DNA from: Pseudomonadota bacterium
Lineage (GTDB): Bacteria; Pseudomonadota; Gammaproteobacteria; Burkholderiales; Sulfuriferulaceae
Assembly (NCBI GenBank): GCA_021782795.1
Contig: JAJXUP010000008.1
Coordinates: 1-33,479 of the forward strand
Direction of reading: 5' to 3'
DNA: 33,479 nt
Both the position numbers and the translations under genes were made by a program. Below the pieces are notes generated by a model. That model was not told where the DNA came from and did no database searches. It was given only the letters and a program-made list of their open reading frames with translations. Of this stretch, positions 15,675-24,238 are shown one piece after another (within the stretch, counting starts at the first letter, position 1; the number at the start of each line of letters is the position of its first letter).

Positions 15675-16490
15675 CTATTTATCCTGCCATTTGACCACAT
15701 GCACCGGATTCAGGCTGCGGCCGAGGAAACGCTCGCCGATGGTCTGGAATTTTACCGGCACATCGGTCACGTAATACTCGTAACGCGATGGGGTGCTGCC
15801 GGGGTTGAGCAGGCTGCGCTCGGCGAGCAGCGCGGCGGTCAGGTTGGCCATGGCTTCAGCCGAATCGACCAGGCGCACGTCCTCGCCCACCACCTGGCGC
15901 AACAACGGCTTGATCAGCGGATAATGCGTGCAGCCGAGCACCAGCGTGTCCACGTGCTCGGCCATCACCGGCCGCAGGTATTCTTCCGCAGTAAGCCGGG
16001 TGACTTCATGGTCCAGCCAGCCTTCTTCCACCAGCGGCACAAACAGCGGGCACGCCTGCGAATAGATGCGCGCCTCGCGCTGCTGTGCATGGATGGCGCG
16101 CGCGTAGGCATTGCTGTTGACCGTGGTCGGCGTGCCGATCACACCGATCCGCCCGCCCGGGCTGGCCTGCGCCGCGGCCCAGGCTCCCGCCTCGATCACA
16201 TCGAGTACCGGCACCGGGGACATGTCACGGACCGTCTGCGCCGCCACGGCGGCCATGGTATTGCAGGCGATGATCAGCGTCTTGACGTTTTTTTCCAGCA
16301 GGAACTGTGCGATCTGTGTCGTGTAGTGGGCGATGGTCTCCACCGACTTCACGCCGTAAGGCACGCGCGCGGTATCGCCGAAATAGACGATATGCTCGAA
16401 CGGCAGGCGTTCCATCAGCGCCCGCACCACGGTCAGCCCACCGATGCCGGAATCGAACACGCCTATGGGCTGCGAAGGGTCGATCTGCAT
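15675..16490 (-). CDS. murI: glutamate racemase
   Basis: This 271-residue cytoplasmic enzyme interconverts L- and D-glutamate, supplying D-Glu for peptidoglycan. The N-terminal IGVFDSGIGGLTV carries the conserved Asp-Ser, and YFGDTARVPYG follows. The two catalytic cysteines are in LIIACNTMAA (first half) and VLGCTHYPL (second half), with their paired motifs intact. Length and motifs are normal for the family. It stands alone on the minus strand with the second MNT/HEPN pair upstream, separated by about 90 bp, so it may have its own promoter or read-through from that pair. Confidence 0.96.
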   Translation of the reverse strand: MQIDPSQPIGVFDSGIGGLTVVRALMERLPFEHIVYFGDTARVPYGVKSVETIAHYTTQIAQFLLEKNVKTLIIACNTMAAVAAQTVRDMSPVPVLDVIEAGAWAAAQASPGGRIGVIGTPTTVNSNAYARAIHAQQREARIYSQACPLFVPLVEEGWLDHEVTRLTAEEYLRPVMAEHVDTLVLGCTHYPLIKPLLRQVVGEDVRLVDSAEAMANLTAALLAERSLLNPGSTPSRYEYYVTDVPVKFQTIGERFLGRSLNPVHVVKWQDK

Positions 16491-16582
16491 GACAACACCC
16501 GAATCAAATGCCCCATGCTAGCACAGGCGGCCCCCGCTCCGCACGCCCCCCGCTGCGCAGCCGGCGCGGAAGGTCCACCGGC

Positions 16583-17065
16583 TCAGGGCGAAACCGCTGT
16601 CGGCAACCCGCCCTGCCGCTCAAGCCAGGCGACCACACCGTCCAGAATTGCCAGCAAAGACCGCGCTGCCTCGATAGCCCGGTTCAATATCGCAGCCTGC
16701 ACGGCAGGATCATCAGGATAATCTTGCGCGAATGCATTGCGCAATTCGCGCAGGCGGATCCACTCGTCGGCCGAGGCGATGACGCCAATTTTTTCCAGGC
16801 GGGCCAGTTTATCCAGAAAAGCCGACAGATCGCCAGGTTCCTGCGCCCGATCCAGCACGGCAGGAAACAGGCTTTGCCCCATGACATCCAGCAAACGGGC
16901 AAACCGTCCAGTGAACTGATCCAGCACCGCCAGATCCATGTCGCTCAGACCGGCCAACCGTTGGGCATCGAACGGAACACTGACAGACAGCTGTTGCATC
17001 GCCCACCGCAATCGGTCTGCGTGGCGACGGCACACTGCAAGTATCGGCTCCAGAACCTGCGTCAT
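16583..17065 (-). CDS. HEPN-domain HepT-like protein with degenerate active site
   Basis: This 160-residue helical protein is the HEPN partner of the second MNT/HEPN module and resembles copy 1 in length and layout (FARLLDVMGQSLFPAVL; LEKIGVIASADEW). The active-site motif should be RX4HXY. Here it reads Arg109-NAFA-Gln114-Asp-Tyr116: the histidine has become glutamine through a CAA codon at 16724-16726, one base away from CAT or CAC. Arg and Tyr are kept. A HEPN RNase without this His is expected to be inactive or weak, although the AMPylation-target tyrosine remains. The start overlaps the MNT stop by 4 bp. The frame is otherwise intact, so it has not decayed into a pseudogene. Confidence 0.8.
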   Translation of the reverse strand: MTQVLEPILAVCRRHADRLRWAMQQLSVSVPFDAQRLAGLSDMDLAVLDQFTGRFARLLDVMGQSLFPAVLDRAQEPGDLSAFLDKLARLEKIGVIASADEWIRLRELRNAFAQDYPDDPAVQAAILNRAIEAARSLLAILDGVVAWLERQGGLPTAVSP

Positions 17066-17370
17066 GTGAGTTCCACCCCGGTGCTGCGCGCAAGGCGCCA
17101 GATCGGCACATCCGCAGTGGACTGGGCGCGACGCACGGCCATATCGATCTTGCGTTCACCCAGTTGTCTGTGCAGGCGGGCCAGCACACCGAGCCTGGCT
17201 TCCACGACCTGTTCCGCATCGCTGATTGCCGACTCCACGTACAGGTCGATGTCCCCTCCGCGCGCGGTATCATCGACGCGGGAACCGAACAGCCAGACCC
17301 GGCTGTCGCTGCCGAACGCCTGCCGCACGGCAGACACGATTTCCGTCCGCTGTTGTTCGCTCAAACGCAT
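17062..17370 (-). CDS. MNT-domain nucleotidyltransferase (MntA-like), copy 2
   Basis: This 102-residue minimal nucleotidyltransferase has LFGSR (Gly29-Ser30), GGDIDLYV with Asp40 and Asp42, and a third acidic position in KIDMAVRR (Asp76). These sit at the same residue numbers as in copy 1, so the two are clear homologues, but the rest has diverged. The ATG at 17370 is favoured by a GGAG five bases upstream; a GTG at 17391 would add seven residues. Its catalytic residues are intact even though its partner HEPN protein has lost the active histidine. The gene is divergent from tsaE and separated by roughly 110 bp. Confidence 0.82.
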   Translation of the reverse strand: MRLSEQQRTEIVSAVRQAFGSDSRVWLFGSRVDDTARGGDIDLYVESAISDAEQVVEARLGVLARLHRQLGERKIDMAVRRAQSTADVPIWRLARSTGVELT

Positions 17371-17410
17371 CTCCGCTCCGCCGGTTGACACCGAATGCCG
17401 GTACCGGACA

Positions 17411-17419
17411 TGCTATCAT
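17411..17419 (+). promoter_or_regulatory. possible extended -10 promoter for tsaE
   Basis: TGC followed by TATCAT (17414-17419) forms an extended -10. No good -35 lies 17 bp upstream; a perfect TTGACA at 17385-17390 is 23 bp away, too far for normal use. It is the best candidate for driving tsaE-amiC-mutL. Confidence 0.35.
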
Positions 17420-17482
17420 GGGACATTGAGCCGTTCCAACACGCAGCACACAAGATGCCGTGTGTTCGATTGCCTCGGACTG

Positions 17483-17980
17483 ATGCCCATGCCCCAACCC
17501 TCATCTCCCCGATCATCCACCGCACTACAGCGCCATCTCGCCAGCGAGACCGACACGCTGCGCCTGGGCGCCCAGCTTGCGCGGGCGTTGCGTCCGGGCC
17601 TGATGGTGTACCTCAGCGGCGACCTCGGCGCAGGCAAGACCACGCTGGTGCGCGGACTGCTGCGCGAGATGGGCTGGAGCGGCCCGGTCAAGAGTCCGAC
17701 CTACGCCCTGGTCGAGATATACAGTTTGTTTAACTTCGACTTATACCACTTTGATTTATATCGCTTCAATAATGCGCTAGAATGGGAGGACAGCGGGTTT
17801 GGAGAATACTGCCATTCCGGCAGCGTGTGCCTGGTCGAATGGCCGGAAAAGGCGGCCGGTGTGCTGCCCGATGCGGATCTGCGCATCGATCTCCAGCCCC
17901 GAGACGACACGCGCGACGCGCAGATTCTCGCCCTGACCGCCAGAGGTGAAGCATGCTTGCACGAATTGCCCGATTTCTGA
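17483..17980 (+). CDS. tsaE: tRNA threonylcarbamoyladenosine biosynthesis ATPase TsaE
   Basis: This protein of about 165 residues is the ATPase that works with TsaB and TsaD to make t6A37 on ANN-decoding tRNAs. The Walker A SGDLGAGKTTLVRGLL is clear, followed by VKSPTYALVE, the HFDLYRF motif and WEDSGFGEY, all diagnostic. The start could be the ATG at 17483 or the in-frame one at 17489. Codons for residues ~78-100 (17716-17790) are unusually AT-rich within an otherwise GC-rich gene, giving an FDLYHFDLYRF run that looks like a local duplication. The 3' end overlaps amiC by 28 bp. Confidence 0.93.
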   Translation: MPMPQPSSPRSSTALQRHLASETDTLRLGAQLARALRPGLMVYLSGDLGAGKTTLVRGLLREMGWSGPVKSPTYALVEIYSLFNFDLYHFDLYRFNNALEWEDSGFGEYCHSGSVCLVEWPEKAAGVLPDADLRIDLQPRDDTRDAQILALTARGEACLHELPDF

Positions 17981-19314
17981 AACTGGCCCGACTGCCCGTA
18001 CTGGGCGGGCTGCTGCTGCTCGGCGGTCTGCCGGCGCTGGCCAGCAACACGCTGCAGGCGGTGCGCTACTGGCCATCGCTCGATTACAGCCGGCTCACCT
18101 TCGAATCGCCTGCGCCGCTGCATTACACGCTGTTTACGCTCGACCATCCTGCCCGGCTGGTGCTCGACCTGCAAGACGTCGCATCCACTGCAGCGTTGCA
18201 GGCCGTGAGCGACGACATCAATCACGGCGGTGATCCGTGGATCAGCAAGATGCGTTTTGCCGTCAACCGTCCCGGCGTGGTACGGCTGGTGCTCGATCTG
18301 CGCGATACCGTACGGCCCAGCGCATTCAGCCTGCAGCCTGTCGGCGAGTACGCCTGGCGGCTGGTGCTCGATGTCTATCCGGGCGGCGCGCAAGGCACGA
18401 ACGGCGCCGCACCGCCGGCTGCCCAGGTGACGCCGGAGATTCCGGCGCATCCGGCGACAGCGGATACCGGAACGCCTCCGGCTGGGGCTGCCGTGCTGCC
18501 ACCATCGCCCACTCCCGTCCAGTCAAGCGAAACACTGACCGCAACCGGCCGCAGCCACCATCGCGCAGACGGCAGCAGCGATACGCCCATCATCACGCGA
18601 CTCATCACCGTGGCGATCGATCCGGGCCATGGCGGCGAAGACCCCGGCGCGCACGGCGAAGGCGGTTCACTGGAGAAAAACGTCACGCTGGCCATCGCAC
18701 GCCGGGTGCAGGCCAAACTCAATGCTGTCGACAACATGCATGCCGTGCTCACGCGCGACAGCGATTACTTCATTCCGCTGGCCGAGCGGGTCAACAAGGC
18801 GCGCCGCATGAATGCCGACCTGTTCGTCTCCATCCACGCCGATGCATACATTTCACCGGACGCACGCGGTTCGAGCGTGTTCACGCTGTCCGAGCACGGT
18901 GCGAGCAGCGCTGCCGCACGCTGGCTGGCCAAATCGGAAAACGATGCCGATCTGGTGGGCGGCATCAATGTCGCCACCAAAGACCGCGATCTGGCACGGA
19001 CCCTGATCGACCTGTCGCAGACCGCGACCAACAACGACAGCCGGCGACTGGCGCACGACGTGCTCGACCAGTTGTCCGAGGTCAACCAGTTGCACCACGG
19101 TGGCATCGAACAGGCGGGCTTTGCCGTGCTCAAGGCACCGGATATTCCGTCGATTCTGGTGGAAACCGCGTTCATCTCCAACCCACAGGAAGAAAAACGT
19201 CTTGATGACGATGCCTATCAGGACAAGATCGCCGGCGCCATCGCGCAAGGCATCCTGCGTTATCTCGCCAGCAATCCGGCCACGGTGCGCGGCAAGCTGG
19301 CGGTGCGCGATTAG
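17953..19314 (+). CDS. amiC: N-acetylmuramoyl-L-alanine amidase (AmiC-like)
   Basis: This 453-residue exported amidase cleaves the bond between MurNAc and L-Ala of peptidoglycan during daughter-cell separation. A signal peptide (hydrophobic core GLLLLGGLPALA) leads into an AMIN domain (~35-140) that targets peptidoglycan at the septum, then a Pro/Ala-rich linker (~145-205), then an Amidase_3 domain. The zinc site is visible in IDPGHGGEDPG (His), GSLEKNV (Glu) and SIHADAY (His); VETAFISN supplies the catalytic Glu. The start has GAGGTG just upstream and lies inside tsaE. It is followed by mutL in the usual betaproteobacterial order. Confidence 0.93.
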   Translation: MLARIARFLKLARLPVLGGLLLLGGLPALASNTLQAVRYWPSLDYSRLTFESPAPLHYTLFTLDHPARLVLDLQDVASTAALQAVSDDINHGGDPWISKMRFAVNRPGVVRLVLDLRDTVRPSAFSLQPVGEYAWRLVLDVYPGGAQGTNGAAPPAAQVTPEIPAHPATADTGTPPAGAAVLPPSPTPVQSSETLTATGRSHHRADGSSDTPIITRLITVAIDPGHGGEDPGAHGEGGSLEKNVTLAIARRVQAKLNAVDNMHAVLTRDSDYFIPLAERVNKARRMNADLFVSIHADAYISPDARGSSVFTLSEHGASSAAARWLAKSENDADLVGGINVATKDRDLARTLIDLSQTATNNDSRRLAHDVLDQLSEVNQLHHGGIEQAGFAVLKAPDIPSILVETAFISNPQEEKRLDDDAYQDKIAGAIAQGILRYLASNPATVRGKLAVRD

Positions 19315-19356
19315 CGCCGCCGTCATTGACTTCACAGCAAGGATGCTTCTGGCACC

Positions 19357-21156
19357 ATGTCCGCGATTCGCCTGCTTCCCGATGTACTGATCAGCCAGAT
19401 TGCCGCCGGCGAAGTCGTCGAACGTCCCGCGTCGGCACTCAAGGAGCTGCTGGAAAACAGCCTCGACGCAGGCGCCACCGAACTGCGTATCCAGATCGAA
19501 GATGGCGGCATGCAGCTCATTCGCGTCAGCGACAACGGGCGCGGCATTCCTGCCGACCAGATCGGCCTTGCCATCGCACGCCATGCCACCAGCAAGATCA
19601 CCAGCCTGGACGATCTCGAACGGGTGGGCAGCTTCGGCTTCCGTGGCGAGGCGCTGGCCAGTATTGCCGCCGTATCGCGCCTACGACTGGTCAGCCGCAC
19701 GCAGGAAGAGCCGCATGCCAGCGAACTCGGCTGTGAGGGCGGTCGCCCGACGCGACTTGCGCCGGCTGCGCTGACTGGCGGCACGCTGATCGAAGTGCGC
19801 GACCTGTATTTCAATACCCCGGCGCGACGCAAGTTCCTCAAGACCGCCGCCACCGAATGGGCGCATTGCAGCACAGTGGTGGAACGCATTGCGCTTGCGC
19901 GCCCGGATGTGAGCATTCACCTCGAACACAACGGCCGCACGGCGCTGAAACTGCGTGAGCAGTCGTTGTCCGAACGCATGCACAGCGTGCTGGGCGAGCG
20001 CTTCGCCGCCATGGCCATCGAGGTCGACGAACCCGGCCCGCCGCTTGCGCTGGCCGGCCTGCTGGCCCGGCCCCAGCCGGGTGAATCCGGTCTGCAGGAC
20101 GCGCAATACCTGTTCGTCAACGGCCGTTTCGTGCGCGACAAACTGATCCAGCATGCGCTGCGCCAGGCGTGGCAGGATGTGCTGCACCACGACCAGAAAG
20201 CCGGCTGGTGCCTGTTCCTGCACATCGATCCGGCCACCGTGGATGTCAATGTCCATCCGGCAAAAACCGAAATCCGCTTTCGGGATGGCCAGGCAGTGCA
20301 CCGTTTCGTGTATCACAGCGTGCACCGCGCGCTGTCGCGCCCGGCTGGCGCTGCCCCCGCAAGTGGACAACAGCCTGTCGCAGGCAGCGGCGCCGGTGCG
20401 CCTGGCCCCGGCAGCCCGGCAATGACACGCGCGCCGCAGCAGCAGACATCGCTGGCCGGGCTGGTGACCGAGCCGACATCGCGCTACGGCTGGACGCAGG
20501 CCGCCACGCCTGCGCACACTGCGACCGCACACACGCCGTTCATCGCGCACGCTGCAACCGCAACGGAGGACGTGCCGCCGCTGGGCTTTGCCCTGGCACA
20601 ACTGCATGGCGTCTACATCCTGGCGCAAAACCGTGACGGGCTGGTGGTGGTGGACATGCATGCCGCACACGAGCGCATCGTCTACGAACGGCTGCGTCAG
20701 TCGTTCGACCGCCAGGGCATGCCGAGCCAGCCGCTACTGATCCCGCTGGTGGTGCAGGCCGATGCGCTCACGCTGGCGGCTGCCCGGGAGCATGCCGCCA
20801 CGCTCGACGCGCTGGGCGTGCAACTGAGTGAACTGTCGCCCACCCAGCTGGCGATCCGGGCGCTGCCACCCGAGCTGCACACCGTCAATGCACTGGAGAT
20901 GGTGCGCACCCTGCTGCACGAGTTGCGTCAGTACGACACCAGCCGGGCCGTGGAAGAACAGCGCGACCAGCTGCTTGCCACCATGGCCTGCCACGGCGCA
21001 GTGCGCGCTCACCGCGACCTGACCATTGCCGAGATGAATGCGCTGCTGCGGGACATGGAACGCACCGAACGCGCCGGACAGTGCAACCACGGCCGGCCCA
21101 CCTGGCACCAGTTCCCCCTCGACGCGCTCGACCGGCTGTTTCTGCGTGGCCAGTGA
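19357..21156 (+). CDS. mutL: DNA mismatch repair protein MutL
   Basis: This 599-residue protein couples mismatch recognition by MutS to strand incision. The N-terminal GHKL ATPase is intact: QIAAGEVVERP, ELLENSLDAGAT, DNGRGI, HATSKI and GFRGEALASI. A proline/alanine-rich linker (~330-400) joins it to the C-terminal dimer domain. That domain contains DMHAAHERIVYE (nucleotides near 20653), a form of the DQHA(X)2E(X)4E endonuclease motif with Met for Gln, plus ACHGAVRA and CNHGRPTWH. This is the pattern of MutL proteins that nick DNA themselves in organisms without MutH, such as Neisseria. The gene follows amiC after 42 bp. Confidence 0.96.
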   Translation: MSAIRLLPDVLISQIAAGEVVERPASALKELLENSLDAGATELRIQIEDGGMQLIRVSDNGRGIPADQIGLAIARHATSKITSLDDLERVGSFGFRGEALASIAAVSRLRLVSRTQEEPHASELGCEGGRPTRLAPAALTGGTLIEVRDLYFNTPARRKFLKTAATEWAHCSTVVERIALARPDVSIHLEHNGRTALKLREQSLSERMHSVLGERFAAMAIEVDEPGPPLALAGLLARPQPGESGLQDAQYLFVNGRFVRDKLIQHALRQAWQDVLHHDQKAGWCLFLHIDPATVDVNVHPAKTEIRFRDGQAVHRFVYHSVHRALSRPAGAAPASGQQPVAGSGAGAPGPGSPAMTRAPQQQTSLAGLVTEPTSRYGWTQAATPAHTATAHTPFIAHAATATEDVPPLGFALAQLHGVYILAQNRDGLVVVDMHAAHERIVYERLRQSFDRQGMPSQPLLIPLVVQADALTLAAAREHAATLDALGVQLSELSPTQLAIRALPPELHTVNALEMVRTLLHELRQYDTSRAVEEQRDQLLATMACHGAVRAHRDLTIAEMNALLRDMERTERAGQCNHGRPTWHQFPLDALDRLFLRGQ

Positions 21157-21184
21157 TCCCGCGCCGATGACACACCGGCGACAA

Positions 21185-21193
21185 TGCTATAAT
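21185..21193 (+). promoter_or_regulatory. extended -10 promoter upstream of the CapD-like gene
   Basis: A perfect TATAAT (21188-21193) preceded by TGC makes a strong extended -10 in the 81-bp gap after mutL. The -35 position (21165-21170, CGATGA) is poor, as often tolerated with extended -10 elements. Start of transcription would be near 21200, about 38 nt before the ATG. Confidence 0.55.
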
Positions 21194-21237
21194 CGCGCGC
21201 AATATTCGCACCAGGCGCTTCGCCGGGCCGCCTCTTC

Positions 21238-23106
<1,869 letters not shown>

Positions 23107-23230
23107 CACCGCGCAGCCCCGCTTCCGCCAGCAGGCGCCCGGCGCATCCTTCAGCCTGACCGGCGGCACCGAAGGACTGGATTTGCCTCACCTCCGGTCG
23201 GGCCTCGGCGTCTGCCGCACACCCGCCACG
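23107..23230. other. convergent gap capD-like / hypE
   Basis: The 124-bp gap between converging genes is GC-rich with several short inverted repeats but no T-run on either strand. I see no gene in it. Confidence 0.3.
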
Positions 23231-24238
23231 TCAGCAGATGCGCGGCAGTGGATCGTCTTCCAGTTCCTGCAGCAGACGGCGACCGCCCAATGGCGTATGC
23301 AGCACCACGCCTGGGGCCTGCAGCGTCATCCGTCCGATCAGGGCGGCCTCGTTCCCCTGCGGCAAGGCTTGCCAGCGCTGCAGCGCAATTTCGGCCTGCT
23401 GCGCTTCGAGCACCGCCACGACGCGACCTTCGCACGCCAGATAATAAGGATCGTAACCCAGGATGTCGCACACCGCCGCCACGGGCTCGCGCACCGGAAT
23501 GGCCGACTGTTCGAGCTCGATGCACAGGCCGGTGGCCTGGCTGATCTCGTGCGCGACGCTGGCCAGCCCACCGCGCGTCGGATCGCGCATGAAGCGCAGC
23601 CCCGGCAGGTCGAGCAACGCACTGGTGAGTGGCAGCACGCTGGCCGCATCCGAGCACAGGTCACCGCGCAGGCCGAACTGCTCGCGCGCAAGCAGCACAG
23701 CCATGCCGTGATCGCCAACCGGCCCGCTCACCAGCACACAATCGCCCGGCCGGATGTGGTTGAGGCCGAGCGCCAGGCCGGGCGCAACGAACCCCACCCC
23801 GGTCGTCGCCAGATACAGTCCGCCACCCTCGCCCCGTCTGAGCACTTTGGTATCGCCCGCCACCACGCAGACAGCCGACTCGCGCGCCGCTGCGGCCAGG
23901 CTGGCGACGATGCGTTCCAGCTGCGCCAGCTCGAATCCTTCTTCGATGAAGGCGTTGAGCGTGAGATACTGCGGCACGGCGCCCGACACGGCCAGATCGT
24001 TGACCGTGCCATGCACAGCCAGCGAGCCGATGGTGCCGCCGGGGAATTCGAGCGGCTGCACGGTGAAACCGTCCGTGGTGAGCAGGATCTCGCTGCCCTG
24101 CACCGGCAGCCGCGCCGCATCGGTCTGCACGTCGAGCAGGGGGTTGGCCAGATGACGCGCGAACACCTGTTCGATGAGTTCGCGCATGTAGCGTCCGCCG
24201 TTGCCATGCGCCAGTGAAATGTGCTGTTCGTCCATCAT
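23231..24238 (-). CDS. hypE: hydrogenase maturation protein HypE
   Basis: This 335-residue enzyme dehydrates the thiocarboxamide on its C-terminal cysteine to thiocyanate, giving the CN ligands of the [NiFe] active site. It ends with the obligatory PRIC. The N-terminal AHGNGGRYMRELI and LLTTDGFTVQPLEFPGG match the PurM-like ATP-binding fold, and VCVVAGDTKVL and FMRDPTRGGLAS are conserved. The start is a double ATG (24238 and 24235) overlapping the hypF stop. It is the last gene of hypCABDFE. Confidence 0.96.
   Translation of the reverse strand: MMDEQHISLAHGNGGRYMRELIEQVFARHLANPLLDVQTDAARLPVQGSEILLTTDGFTVQPLEFPGGTIGSLAVHGTVNDLAVSGAVPQYLTLNAFIEEGFELAQLERIVASLAAAARESAVCVVAGDTKVLRRGEGGGLYLATTGVGFVAPGLALGLNHIRPGDCVLVSGPVGDHGMAVLLAREQFGLRGDLCSDAASVLPLTSALLDLPGLRFMRDPTRGGLASVAHEISQATGLCIELEQSAIPVREPVAAVCDILGYDPYYLACEGRVVAVLEAQQAEIALQRWQALPQGNEAALIGRMTLQAPGVVLHTPLGGRRLLQELEDDPLPRIC

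Noticed and set aside
15417-16721. A 434-codon + strand frame over murI
   Set aside because: Antisense shadow of glutamate racemase.
16508-17482. Upstream extension of the tsaE frame covering the MNT/HEPN pair
   Set aside because: The extension is antisense to two recognisable genes, and TsaE has its normal length from 17483.
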